Assembly: GCA_003218395.1 (NCBI GenBank)
Contig: QHNJ01000006.1
Coordinates: 20,543-84,542, forward strand
DNA: 64,000 bases
Reading direction: 5' to 3'
Source: Verrucomicrobiota bacterium
GTDB lineage: Bacteria > Verrucomicrobiota > Verrucomicrobiia > Chthoniobacterales > UBA10450
Shown here one piece after another: positions 38,147 to 47,265 of this stretch. The notes beneath the pieces were generated by a model. The model ran no database searches. It was not told the DNA's origin and saw only the letters and a list, made by a program, of their open reading frames with translations. The translations under genes and the position numbers were made by a program. Position 1 is the stretch's first letter. Every line of letters starts with the position of its first letter.

Positions 38147-40147
38147 ATGTTGAAATCGTCGAAAGACTTGATCGCGTTGCCGAGCGCGCCACCAGAGATA
38201 TTGGAATCTTATTCGGCGGCAGACGAGGAGATTTCGCAGACAATCACGCGCGCTCAAGAGAATCTATTACGCCAACAAAAGGCGGATGGCCATTGGTGCG
38301 GCGAGCTGATTGTCGATAGCACACTTTGCTCCGATTACATCCTTTTCATGCATTGGTGCGGGGACGTTGGTGCGCAATTGCAGCGGCGTTGCGTCCGTCA
38401 CATTCTAAAACGCCAACTGTCGGATGGCGGGTGGAATATTTATCACGGCGGTCCGAGCGAGATTAATGCTTCGGCGAAAGCATATTTTGCGCTTAAGCTT
38501 TCGGGCTGTTCGGTGGACGCGCCCTTTATGCAGGAGGCGCGCGCCAATATCATGCGCCGGGGTGGGATTCCGCAGATGAACACGTTCAGCAAGCTTTATC
38601 TTGCGCTAATGGGCCAGTTTCCTTGGAAATATTTGCCGGCCATCCCTGTGGAAATGGTGCTCCTGCCAAGTTGGGCACCGTTTCACATTTACAAAATGTC
38701 GTCGTGGAGTCGCGCGATGCTCATGCCGCTGGCGATCATCAGCCATTTCAAGCCCACTCGCATTTTACCTGGCGAAAAGCAATTGCATGAACTCTACCCG
38801 CTCGGTACCGAGCAAAGCGATTTGCGTCTGCCCCGCAGTGAATCCTTCTGGACGTGGCGCAATTTCTTTCTGCGACTCGACGATGTTTTGAAGTTTCTGC
38901 AGCCGCTTCGGATTCGCCCGCTGCGGCGACGTGCGCTCGAAGAAGCCGAGCGCTGGATGCTCGAGCGCATTGGTGAGGGCAGCGATGGCCTCGCGGCGGT
39001 GTTTCCGGCGATGCTGAATTGTTTGATCGCGTTGCGTGCGCTGGGCTATTCGAAAACGAATCCGATTTACGCCAAGGCCGAAAAAGATTTTGCCGGGCTG
39101 TTCATAGACGATCCCGAGGATTTTCGTATACAACCCTGTCTCTCGCCTGTCTGGGACACTGCAATCAATATTATCTCGCTGGCAGAATCTGGTGTTTCCG
39201 CAGAACACCCCGCGCTGCAAAAAGCCGCCGAATGGCTCGTTAATAAGGAGGTGCAAATCCGCGGTGATTGGGCAGTAAATAATTCGCACCCCAAGGCGAG
39301 CGGGTGGGCATTCGAGTACAATAATATTTATTATCCCGACACTGACGACACGGCTATGGTGCTGATGGCGTTGCGGCTTGTACAGCCGAAAGATCGACGA
39401 TCACTCGATGAAGTCTTTCACCGTGCACTCGACTGGCAAATGAGCTTCCAATGTAAAGATGGCGGCTGGGCTGCGTTTGACAAAAACGTGACGACACCGT
39501 GGCTCGAAGACATGCCGTTCGCCGATCACAATGCAATTCTCGATCCAACCTGCAGCGACCTGACTGCGCGCACGCTCGAGCTGCTGGGGTACATTGGTTT
39601 TGATTCCGGCGCCAGGAGTGTCCGCGACGCAATCCGATACTTGATCGATACGCAAGACCATGACGGGTCGTGGTATGGTCGCTGGGGCGTCAATTACATT
39701 TATGGCACCTGGCAAGTGCTGCGGGGCCTGCGCGCGATCGGCCAGGATATGACGCAGGACTGGATATTGCGCGGCCGCGACTGGCTGGAGAGCTGTCAAA
39801 ACAACGACGGCGGCTGGGGTGAGACCTGCGGCACTTACGAAAATCCGTCAACCAAAGGCATTGGCGAGAGCACCGCATCACAAACAGCGTGGGCAATCAT
39901 GGGTATTTGCGCGTGCGGCGATCTCGACCGACGGAGTATTCAGCGAGGTCTACGTTTCCTGGTTGGCTCGCAAAAACCCGATGGCTCATGGGATGAAGAT
40001 CAAATTACCGGGACCGGATTTCCGCGCACGTTCTATTTGAAATACGACATGTATCGCCAGAATTTTCCGCTGCTCGCGCTTGCGACATATGTGAATTATC
40101 GCAGTGGTCTCGGACATCGCCCGAGTTTTTATCCCTGCGACCGGTAG
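38147..40147 (+). CDS. shc: squalene-hopene cyclase
   Basis: 666-residue class II triterpene cyclase that turns squalene into hopene on the membrane. The catalytic DTDD motif is at residues 398-401 (YYPDTDDTAM). Many QW-type repeats are visible, for example QKADGHWCGE, KDGGWAAFD and NNDGGWGETC. It directly follows hpnH. The TAG stop (40145-40147) lies within a 26-base repeat arm, so the element supplied the present C-terminus (PCDR-stop). Confidence 0.96.
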   Translation: MLKSSKDLIALPSAPPEILESYSAADEEISQTITRAQENLLRQQKADGHWCGELIVDSTLCSDYILFMHWCGDVGAQLQRRCVRHILKRQLSDGGWNIYHGGPSEINASAKAYFALKLSGCSVDAPFMQEARANIMRRGGIPQMNTFSKLYLALMGQFPWKYLPAIPVEMVLLPSWAPFHIYKMSSWSRAMLMPLAIISHFKPTRILPGEKQLHELYPLGTEQSDLRLPRSESFWTWRNFFLRLDDVLKFLQPLRIRPLRRRALEEAERWMLERIGEGSDGLAAVFPAMLNCLIALRALGYSKTNPIYAKAEKDFAGLFIDDPEDFRIQPCLSPVWDTAINIISLAESGVSAEHPALQKAAEWLVNKEVQIRGDWAVNNSHPKASGWAFEYNNIYYPDTDDTAMVLMALRLVQPKDRRSLDEVFHRALDWQMSFQCKDGGWAAFDKNVTTPWLEDMPFADHNAILDPTCSDLTARTLELLGYIGFDSGARSVRDAIRYLIDTQDHDGSWYGRWGVNYIYGTWQVLRGLRAIGQDMTQDWILRGRDWLESCQNNDGGWGETCGTYENPSTKGIGESTASQTAWAIMGICACGDLDRRSIQRGLRFLVGSQKPDGSWDEDQITGTGFPRTFYLKYDMYRQNFPLLALATYVNYRSGLGHRPSFYPCDR

Positions 40148-40168
40148 GGCGCGACCGCCGGGCGCGCC
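40143..40168. repeat. 26-base repeat arm at the shc 3' end
   Basis: Bases 40143-40168 are identical to 8339-8364, one arm of the palindrome inside ligD. Here only one arm is present; no matching reverse-complement arm follows. Its third to fifth bases form the TAG stop of shc. Confidence 0.9.
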
Positions 40169-40224
40169 AGGCACGGAAAAATAAGTCCTGTTCTTGGGTT
40201 TAATCCGATCTAAGAGTACTATCT

Positions 40225-40827
40225 ATGGCTTACGAATTACCAAAATTACCCTACGCTTACGATGCTCTGGAGCCGCATATTGATGCACGAACGATGGAGA
40301 TTCATCACACTAAGCATCATCAGGCCTACATCACCAACGTCAATAACGCGATCAAAGGCAAAGCCGATCTGGAAAATAAATCGGTCGAAGATTTGATCAG
40401 TAATTTAAGCGCTGTTCCGGAAGATATTCGCACTGTGGTGCGAAATAACGGCGGTGGACACGCCAACCATTCCTTCTTCTGGAAGATCATGGATCCGAAC
40501 GCAGGCGGCGAGCCGAAAGGCAAGCTTGCCGATGACATCAAATCCGCCTTCGGCAGCTTCGACGACTTCAAAGAGAAATTTGCAGCCGCCGGGGTGGGCC
40601 GTTTCGGCAGCGGCTGGGCGTGGCTCATCAAGAACAAGAGTGGAAAGCTCGAAATCATTTCCACGCCGAATCAGGACAGCCCGCTCATGGATGGCAACAA
40701 GCCAGTCCTTGGCGTCGATGTTTGGGAGCATGCGTATTATCTGAAGTACCAGAACCGTCGGCCTGACTACATAAAGGCTTGGTGGAACGTGGTGAACTGG
40801 GACGCGGTCGCCAAAAATTATAGCTAG
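40225..40827 (+). CDS. sodA: superoxide dismutase, Mn-type
   Basis: 200 residues of the Fe/Mn SOD family. Metal ligands are in [21 protein letters not shown], and [14 protein letters not shown]. The glycine before HANHS and the glutamine in TPNQDSPLM favour the Mn-dependent form, though cambialistic activity is possible. No signal peptide, so it is cytosolic. ATG at 40225. It stands apart from shc by 77 bp that contain the repeat arm. Confidence 0.96.
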   Translation: MAYELPKLPYAYDALEPHIDARTMEIHHTKHHQAYITNVNNAIKGKADLENKSVEDLISNLSAVPEDIRTVVRNNGGGHANHSFFWKIMDPNAGGEPKGKLADDIKSAFGSFDDFKEKFAAAGVGRFGSGWAWLIKNKSGKLEIISTPNQDSPLMDGNKPVLGVDVWEHAYYLKYQNRRPDYIKAWWNVVNWDAVAKNYS

Positions 40828-40847
40828 CGCTCGATCATAGCTTCTTA

Positions 40848-40915
40848 CTGTAGCGGCGGTCTGTGACCACCGGTAAACTTGTACCTGGTTCGGCGGCCAC
40901 AGACCGCCGCTACAG
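40848..40915. repeat. inverted repeat of the GTAGCGGCGGTC family, copy 2
   Basis: The 21-base arms 40848-40868 and 40895-40915 are reverse complements with one mismatch (left arm starts CTGTAGCGGCGGTCTGTGAC). The right arm ends six bases before the dapL ATG, and the AGAGGA ribosome-binding site straddles its end. It is related to the element at 22700. Confidence 0.88.
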
Positions 40916-40921
40916 AGGAAA

Positions 40922-42157
40922 ATGGCGTATCTAAACGAAAATTATCTCAAGCTTCAAGCTGGGTATCTTTTTCCGGAAATCGCGCGTCGCGTCCGCGAAT
41001 TTTGCGAGGCGAATCCGAACGCGGCGAAAAGATTGATCCGTTGCGGCATTGGTGACGTAACCGAGCCGCTGCCGCGCGCCGCTGTCAAAGCGATGAAGCA
41101 TGCGGTCGATGAGCTGGGAAAACGCGAAACCTTTCGCGGGTACGGTCCCGAGCAAGGTTACGAATTTCTAAGATCGACAATTGCGCAAAACGATTATCGG
41201 GACCGCAACGTCGAGATCGCGGATGATGAGATCTTTGTCTCTGACGGATCGAAATGTGATTGCGGATATATTCTCGATATTCTTGGGGACCAAAACAAAG
41301 TCGCGGTCCCCGATCCGGTCTATCCGGTCTATGTCGACACGAACGTGATGGCGGGCCACAGCGGCCGGGCGAAAGGAGATGGCAGCTACGAAGGCATTCT
41401 TTATTTGCCGTGCACCATCAAGAACGGATTTGTTCCCGAACCGCCAAAAGAACATGTCGATCTTGTTTATCTTTGTTTTCCCAATAACCCTACCGGAGCG
41501 GTTGCATCTCGCGAACAACTTTCACGGTGGGTCGAGTACGCGCAGGAACACGAGGCATTGCTGGTTTTTGACGCTGCTTATGAAGCGTATATTGCGCAGC
41601 CGAATATTCCGCATTCGATTTTCGAGATTCCTGGCGCGCGCGAGTGCGCAGTGGAATTACGCAGTTTTTCCAAGAACGGCGGTTTCACCGGGGTACGCTG
41701 CGGATTTACTGTCATGCCAAATTCGTTACTCGCGCGAACAGAGAGCGGGCGACGAATGCCTCTCCACCAACTTTGGCATCGGCGCTGGAGTACAAAGGCG
41801 AACAGCGTGAGTTATCCCGTGCAACGTGGTGCGGAGGCTCTTTACACATCACACGGCCGAGAGCAGGTTCGCGCTCTCATTGACCATTACAGGGGGAATG
41901 CAAGAATTCTCAGCGAAGCTGTGGCAAAAACCGGCATGATGGTTTTCGGCGGAGTAGATGCCCCTTACATCTGGGTGAAAACGCGGGATGGCCTGACGAG
42001 CTGGCAAATGTTCGATCGCATGCTGCGCGACTTAAGCGTGGTCATCACGCCCGGCAGCGGTTTTGGCGCACAGGGAGAAGGGTACTTTCGCATTTCTGCT
42101 TTCAATAGTCGGCAGAACGCTGAGGAGGTAGCGCAGCGTTTGAAAAGCTTCGCTTAA
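40922..42157 (+). CDS. dapL: LL-diaminopimelate aminotransferase
   Basis: 411-residue class I/II PLP aminotransferase that makes LL-diaminopimelate directly from tetrahydrodipicolinate, the lysine and peptidoglycan route used by Chlamydiae, Verrucomicrobia, plants and others. Blocks match Dap[42 protein letters not shown], the PLP lysine in [20 protein letters not shown], and [12 protein letters not shown]. The AGAGGA site lies just upstream. It supports a PVC-type lineage. Confidence 0.95.
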   Translation: MAYLNENYLKLQAGYLFPEIARRVREFCEANPNAAKRLIRCGIGDVTEPLPRAAVKAMKHAVDELGKRETFRGYGPEQGYEFLRSTIAQNDYRDRNVEIADDEIFVSDGSKCDCGYILDILGDQNKVAVPDPVYPVYVDTNVMAGHSGRAKGDGSYEGILYLPCTIKNGFVPEPPKEHVDLVYLCFPNNPTGAVASREQLSRWVEYAQEHEALLVFDAAYEAYIAQPNIPHSIFEIPGARECAVELRSFSKNGGFTGVRCGFTVMPNSLLARTESGRRMPLHQLWHRRWSTKANSVSYPVQRGAEALYTSHGREQVRALIDHYRGNARILSEAVAKTGMMVFGGVDAPYIWVKTRDGLTSWQMFDRMLRDLSVVITPGSGFGAQGEGYFRISAFNSRQNAEEVAQRLKSFA

Positions 42158-42254
42158 TACGGACATCGCTGCTGCCGCCTTGTTCGCCGTCACCGCGAAT
42201 CCTCCCTTGTCGGCGGTGCCCAGGCGCGTAACGTTCGGGTTTTGAAAAATCCGC

Positions 42255-42737
42255 GTGTCCGGTCCGCAACAAAATTTACAGCAACTTTATCGCTTTTGTT
42301 TTTTGATGCTGGGCGACGCGCGCAAAGCACAGGAAATCTTTCAGACAACTTTGCGCGAGGCGGCCTTGCGTGCCGCTCATGGGGAACTGCCCAAGGAGCC
42401 ATTTTGGCTTTTCCGCGATGCGCGCTGGCGTTGCTTGGAAGCAAGCGAAACTGACTTGCAGGCCGAGCCTCTAGAAATCGACGAGCATGACATAGTTCCG
42501 GAAGCTCCATCGCAAATTGAGCAGCTTGAGCCCGCTCAGCTGGCGATTTGGATCTCAAGCGCGCCGGACCCTCAGCGGACTGCCCTTACACTTTTTTATC
42601 TCGATGAGTTCGATTACCGAGAAATTCTCGATTTGGCGGAACTCAAGCTAAGCGAGCTTTCACGGCTGCTGGCGGTGGGACGGCGACAATTTCAAGCCTG
42701 GCTGGATGCCATGCTTCCTAAAAAGCCGAACGTATGA
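42255..42737 (+). CDS. ECF-like sigma factor
   Basis: 160 residues. LQQLYRFCFLMLGDARKAQEIF resembles sigma region 2, and TALTLFYLDEFDYREILDLA followed by LSELSRLLAVGRRQFQAWL resembles region 4 with its helix-turn-helix. The middle is loose and region 2.4 is hard to see, so it may be a divergent or degenerate sigma. Its stop overlaps the next gene by four bases (ATGA), typical of a sigma/anti-sigma pair. The GTG start is uncertain; ATG at 42306 is the alternative. Confidence 0.65.
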   Translation: MSGPQQNLQQLYRFCFLMLGDARKAQEIFQTTLREAALRAAHGELPKEPFWLFRDARWRCLEASETDLQAEPLEIDEHDIVPEAPSQIEQLEPAQLAIWISSAPDPQRTALTLFYLDEFDYREILDLAELKLSELSRLLAVGRRQFQAWLDAMLPKKPNV

Positions 42738-43507
42738 AAACGCCGCACTTATCCCGCAGGATACGGGCTCTTGCTAACTGCGCGCCGATCACCGAGGAAC
42801 AGATGCGCGACCGATCCATGCGCTCGGCGGTTTTCCGTGCACGCACCTCCGATGAATTTGCAAATCAACAGAGCTTCGATCAAGCGGTGGCCGGCCTAGT
42901 TCGCAGCATTCCCATTCCGCCAGATATTGCCGAATGGTTTTCCGCCAAAGACTTAGTCTCGCCTTCCAAATGGACGTGGAAAAAAACTGTGCGCAACCCA
43001 GCCGTCCTCGCGATCGGGATCGCTCTTGTGGTAATCGCCGGGGTGCTGGTCTTCCAGTTCGTTGCACGACTGAATGATTTTCCGGGATCGGCAACCGCAC
43101 GGAAATTATTGACGATTGCCGCCTCGACACGATCGGTTCTCCTCGATCCGGTGAGTGCTGATGCTGGGACCTTGAGTGATTTGTTTTTCATGAAACATGG
43201 GCTGGAACATTACGACGTGCCGGCCGAGTTCGCGGATTTTCGGACAATCGGCTGCCGCGTTTTCGAAGACGATCAGTCGCAACGCGTCGCCCAAATCTGG
43301 GTGGCCGAGAAACGCATCCAGTTCTTTCTTTTTCCAGCGGAGAGGGATGTCAAGACGGGCGCAGTGTTGAGGTTTCCCGGCTGGCGGTACGTTCATCAAG
43401 AAGGCTGGGTTGCCGCGGTCACAGAGCACAACGGAGTGTGCTTCATGGCCGCGCTCCCTGGCCGTGAAAAAGACCTTGCCCCGTACATTTCGAAGACGAA
43501 ACAGTAG
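42734..43507 (+). CDS. membrane protein, probable anti-sigma factor
   Basis: 257 residues with one membrane segment (AVLAIGIALVVIAGVLVFQFVARL, about residues 92-115). The N-terminal cytosolic part (about 90 residues) has no cysteine-rich zinc motif of the ZAS type; the C-terminal part is extracytoplasmic and beta-rich. Translational coupling to the sigma-like gene is the main evidence for the role. It is otherwise unrecognised. Confidence 0.55.
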   Translation: MKTPHLSRRIRALANCAPITEEQMRDRSMRSAVFRARTSDEFANQQSFDQAVAGLVRSIPIPPDIAEWFSAKDLVSPSKWTWKKTVRNPAVLAIGIALVVIAGVLVFQFVARLNDFPGSATARKLLTIAASTRSVLLDPVSADAGTLSDLFFMKHGLEHYDVPAEFADFRTIGCRVFEDDQSQRVAQIWVAEKRIQFFLFPAERDVKTGAVLRFPGWRYVHQEGWVAAVTEHNGVCFMAALPGREKDLAPYISKTKQ

Positions 43508-43564
43508 GTTGGAATCCGTTGACATGTCCCGACGCGGCATTGAATCTTTTCGCCGCAATTTGAT

Positions 43565-43636
43565 GCCAGGGTAGCTCAGCGGTAGAGCAGGGGACTCATA
43601 AGCCCTTGGTCGGGAGTTCGATTCTCCCCCCTGGTA
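43565..43636 (+). tRNA. tRNA with anticodon CAT (Met or Ile2)
   Basis: A 72-base cloverleaf. Acceptor GCCAGGG pairs with CCCTGGT (G-U closing), the D-arm is GCTC-AGCGGTA-GAGC, the anticodon loop is CTCATAA, and the T-arm is GGGAG-TTCGATT-CTCCC. The anticodon stem has an A31-G39 mismatch next to the loop. CCA is not encoded. The anticodon does not by itself separate elongator Met from the lysidine-modified Ile2; an initiator is unlikely as there is no GGG/CCC stack beside the loop and 1-72 is paired. Confidence 0.9.
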
Positions 43637-43733
43637 TTCCATTTTGGATTTTCGATTTCAGATTCTAGATTGTAGGCCGTCAGATAACGGCAATTTGATT
43701 AATGCCGACAGGGCGAGCCAGCAAAACGTCTTT

Positions 43734-43812
43734 AGACAGGATTCATGACATTGTTTGGTTTATCAGGGCTAGTTTTCCTTCAAACCTGTGAGAAATCCTG
43801 TTAATCCTGTCT
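43734..43812. repeat. AT-rich inverted repeat with AATCCTGT units
   Basis: AGACAGGATT (43734-43743) and AATCCTGTCT (43803-43812) are exact reverse complements. Additional AATCCTGT copies lie just before the right arm. The element sits between the tRNA and the LMF gene. Confidence 0.6.
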
Positions 43813-43825
43813 GAAGCGGCCATCG

Positions 43826-45346
43826 ATGGGTGATTTCTTCGAAGAGCTTTTCGCGCGCGGGAATTCTTATTGGCTGACGCGCTTCATCATTCTGCGGCTG
43901 CTCGGTTCTGTTTATGCAATCGCATTTTTGATAGCAGCGCAGCAGTTGGTGCCGCTCATCGGCGAGCACGGATTAACTCCGGCGAATCATTTTCTTACCA
44001 GCATCCAAACGCAGCTTGGCTCGCGAATGGCCGGAATGTTCAATATCCCGACGCTGTTCTGGTTCGGCATCTCGGACAACGCACTGTCGATCTTCGCCTG
44101 GATTGGATTGGGTTTGTCGCTGATTGTTCTCGGGGGTTACGCGAATGCGATCATTCTCACGGTTCTCTGGGCGATGTACATGTCGATCGTCCACATCGGG
44201 CAAATCTGGTATGGGTACGGTTGGGAGATCCAACTGCTGGAAACCGGGTTTTTGTCGATCTTTCTGTGTCCTTTGCTCGACGGCCGCCCGTTTCCCAAAT
44301 GCCGGCCGCCAATCTTCGTTTTCTGGCTTTTTCGCTGGCTCGGTTTTCGGATCATGATTGGCGCGGGTCTAATCAAACTGCGCGGCGACACTTGCTGGCG
44401 CGATCTAACTTGTCTTTACTATCATTACGAAACACAGCCCATCCCGAATCCTATCAGTCGCTATCTGCATTTCGCGCCGGCTTGGTTTCACAAATTCGGA
44501 GTGGCCTGGAACCATTTCGTCGAATTGATCGTGCCGTGGTTCTCGTTCGGCCCGCGCACTGCGCGGCACATCGCAGGGATCTTGTTGGTCAGTTTTCAAA
44601 TGGTTCTGATCATTAGCGGCAACCTATCGTTTTTGAACTACGTCACCATCATTCCGTTCCTCGCCTGCTTCGACGACACGTTCCTTCGCCGCCTTTTGCC
44701 GAAGGCGCTGGTGAAGTGCGCGGAGAAGGCTGCGCAGGAATCGGAACCGTCGCGCATCAACAACACGGTCGCGATCGCATTGTCGATCCTGGTTGTCTAT
44801 CTGAGCATTGCGCCGGTCCTCAACCTGGTGTCCGGGCGGCAACTGATGAATTACTCCTATGATCCGCTTGATCTCGTAAATACGTACGGCGCATTTGGCA
44901 CCGTCGGCCGCGAACGTCCCGAAATTATTTTTGAAGGAACGAATGACGCATTGATCACGGGGGACACCAATTGGAAGGAATATGAGTTTAAAGCAAAGCC
45001 GGGTGATCCAAACCGTCGCCCGCCGTTCGTCGCGCCGTATCAACCGCGGATCGACTGGCAAATCTGGTTCGCAGCCATGGCGTCACCGGCCGAATACCCT
45101 TGGACACTGCATTTCGTCTGGAAACTCCTCCACAATGATCCCGGTACGCTCTCCCTCCTCGCCAATAGTCCGTTTCCAAGCACGCCGCCTAGGTATATTC
45201 GCGCACGCCTTTATCGTTACCAGTTCGCACCGTTGCGCGACAAAGCATGGTGGAGACGTGAACCAATCGGTGAATGGTTGCCCGCTCTCTCGATTGACGA
45301 CACAGAGTTTCGCCGTTTGCTCGGGGCGATGGATTGGTTGGATTAA
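43826..45346 (+). CDS. lipase maturation factor (LMF) family protein
   Basis: 506 residues with several membrane segments (LGLSLIVLGGYANAIILTVLWAMY; FWLFRWLGFRIMIGAGLIKL). The LMF signature is clear: GAGLIKLRGDTCWRDLTCLYYHYETQP followed by PNPISRYLHFAPAW. In vertebrates LMF1 folds lipases in the ER; bacterial members are of unknown function. It starts 12 bp after the AT-rich repeat. Confidence 0.88.
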   Translation: MGDFFEELFARGNSYWLTRFIILRLLGSVYAIAFLIAAQQLVPLIGEHGLTPANHFLTSIQTQLGSRMAGMFNIPTLFWFGISDNALSIFAWIGLGLSLIVLGGYANAIILTVLWAMYMSIVHIGQIWYGYGWEIQLLETGFLSIFLCPLLDGRPFPKCRPPIFVFWLFRWLGFRIMIGAGLIKLRGDTCWRDLTCLYYHYETQPIPNPISRYLHFAPAWFHKFGVAWNHFVELIVPWFSFGPRTARHIAGILLVSFQMVLIISGNLSFLNYVTIIPFLACFDDTFLRRLLPKALVKCAEKAAQESEPSRINNTVAIALSILVVYLSIAPVLNLVSGRQLMNYSYDPLDLVNTYGAFGTVGRERPEIIFEGTNDALITGDTNWKEYEFKAKPGDPNRRPPFVAPYQPRIDWQIWFAAMASPAEYPWTLHFVWKLLHNDPGTLSLLANSPFPSTPPRYIRARLYRYQFAPLRDKAWWRREPIGEWLPALSIDDTEFRRLLGAMDWLD

Positions 45347-45376
45347 AGTCGACAATGACAAACAAGGCGGCTGCCC

Positions 45377-46195
45377 GTGAAGAAGTCTGTTCCAGTGATC
45401 AGTGCGAATTTCTTACAACGGATAGCCCAACCAGCGTCGCGTTTTCATCCTGATTACCTGGCTTATCGGGATCGGGAAATTACTTGGGCTGAGTTGGTCG
45501 CGCGGCTGCCGCACGTTGCCATGATCGGCGACAGCGTTTGCACGAACGTTTATATCTCCTCGCTCCTGAGCACGTTTTGGCGCGCGCGCACTTGTCGTGG
45601 TAATAACTGGTTTCTCGACACCAATCCATCGCCCGCGAGCATTCGAAGCGTCTCGAAGAGGCTGGAGGACTTCACCCCGTTTGTTGCTATGGAATACGCC
45701 GGCATCGGCGCGCTCGTCGATCACGGAGAAGAGCGGCAGAATTTTTTTCCCAGCGAACTGGAGCAGCCGGAGAGTCGTTTGCAGCGACAAAGCCGGCATC
45801 TTCGGGAAAATTTTGCACGACAGATGCGGCGGCTGATTTCATGCGCGCGCATGCAGCCTCACCGTGTTGCAATCGTGGTCTATGGTCTCGTGAATTTCGA
45901 GGCGTACTTCAAAGGGCGCGAAATCGCAGAGCGCCTGCGAGCGGAAGACGCGGCCCGTTATCCGCATCTGGAAACCACTTACAAATATTTCACTTCTTTC
46001 CGGCCAATCTACCGCCCCAATCTGATTCGTCTTGCACTGATGGTGAATGAGGAATTGCGCGCAATGGTGAGCGAGTTGAATCACGAATTTGGGGGAGACG
46101 TGAAGTTGCAGGTGCGATATTCGGATGCCTTAGCGACAGCCGATCTGAGCCGCGTCGAATTGCTTCACGCAATTCCGTCGGAGTCTCGAAGCTAA
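45377..46195 (+). CDS. SGNH/GDSL-like hydrolase, C-terminally shortened
   Basis: 272 residues with the GDS nucleophile block (HVAMIGDSVCTNVYISSLLS, about residues 44-63) and an N-like RGNNWFLDTNPSP. The sequence ends LSRVELLHAIPSESRS, where family members normally carry on to a D-x-W-H-P block with the catalytic aspartate and histidine. That block is not in any frame before the next gene, so a deletion of the C-terminus is probable. The GTG start at 45377 is uncertain. Confidence 0.65.
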   Translation: MKKSVPVISANFLQRIAQPASRFHPDYLAYRDREITWAELVARLPHVAMIGDSVCTNVYISSLLSTFWRARTCRGNNWFLDTNPSPASIRSVSKRLEDFTPFVAMEYAGIGALVDHGEERQNFFPSELEQPESRLQRQSRHLRENFARQMRRLISCARMQPHRVAIVVYGLVNFEAYFKGREIAERLRAEDAARYPHLETTYKYFTSFRPIYRPNLIRLALMVNEELRAMVSELNHEFGGDVKLQVRYSDALATADLSRVELLHAIPSESRS

Positions 46196-46209
46196 GCACA
46201 AGATCGACA

Positions 46210-47265
46210 TTACAATCTGCGCTCTTCTAGTTGCGCAATTGTCTCGCGAATCATGCGGTAGCCGAAATGGCCCTGGCGGACTCGCAGCAATTCCGATCCG
46301 CGCCATTTTTGCTGGATCGCCTCGATATGTTCGGGTCGCGCGATTAAATCGAATTCGCCTGCGACGAACAGAACCCGAACAGGATCGCATAGCGGTTGAT
46401 TGTGCATCGGTGAGCTTAAATGAAAATGCCGCGCGACGAGAGATGGATCGATATTTGCCCGACGCAGTTCGCGCCGCATGAAACGGGCCGCTGGGCTCTC
46501 CCAGATCGCGTGCTCAACGTTTACGATCGGCGCCATTAACGCGACGAAACGAAAATCCCGCTCAACCGTGGCGAGAAGCGCGCCGATCCATCCGCCATAA
46601 CTGGTGCCGAGCACGCCGAACTGTTGGCAGCCGCGTTCGCGCAATATTGCCATCAGTTGCCGCAACTCGATTACCCCCTGACGCAACCCTTCCGCGTTGC
46701 GGATGAGATCGGCAGTGACCGCGAGCTCGCCATTCCAGTAGCCGCGCGGGACACGTGAATAGTGATACGGGAGGTGCACGAAGCATGCATTCCAACCGAG
46801 TTCGTTAAAGCGCGCAGCATAACGACGATACCCGATGTGGCTTGCCGACATGAGCGCGTGCAACATGAGGACTGTCGGTGCTTCCCAGCCTCGCGCGCAT
46901 GGGAAAAAATCGGCACGTGCGGTATTGTTAGCGGGAAAATTTGTATTGATTGGGCTGGGCCATGTGATTGTGACCCCAGGCCTTTCGCCGACTGGAGCGG
47001 CAATTTCAGCGTCATTTGGCACCGCATAAAAATTCTCGGCGGTGAGCTTCTCGCACGCTGTCACGTAGTGCTCCATTTCCCCACGACTGCGCGCGTGCAG
47101 ATGATGACGCGACTGAAGCAGATTTATCGACGCGCACATAAGTAAATCGACACCGCTCGCGGCAACACGCTGCATCCCGTGTCGTTCGGCTTCACTACGA
47201 AAGACGGGAAGATCACGAAGCGGAACAGAGGCGTGGTTGACGATATGGCGCGATTTCTTAAGCAT
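46210..47265 (-). CDS. alpha/beta hydrolase family protein
   Basis: About 351 residues. Nucleophile elbow VLGTSYGGWIGAL, acid in VAGEFDLIARPEHI, histidine in RQGHFGYRMI. Substrate unknown. The ORF track gives a 441-residue frame because the gene is open upstream into the remains of an acyltransferase. I put the start at ATG 47265 (MLKKSRHIVNHAS, preceded by AAGAGAG); ATG 47175 is also possible. Confidence 0.75.
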   Translation of the reverse strand: MLKKSRHIVNHASVPLRDLPVFRSEAERHGMQRVAASGVDLLMCASINLLQSRHHLHARSRGEMEHYVTACEKLTAENFYAVPNDAEIAAPVGERPGVTITWPSPINTNFPANNTARADFFPCARGWEAPTVLMLHALMSASHIGYRRYAARFNELGWNACFVHLPYHYSRVPRGYWNGELAVTADLIRNAEGLRQGVIELRQLMAILRERGCQQFGVLGTSYGGWIGALLATVERDFRFVALMAPIVNVEHAIWESPAARFMRRELRRANIDPSLVARHFHLSSPMHNQPLCDPVRVLFVAGEFDLIARPEHIEAIQQKWRGSELLRVRQGHFGYRMIRETIAQLEERRL

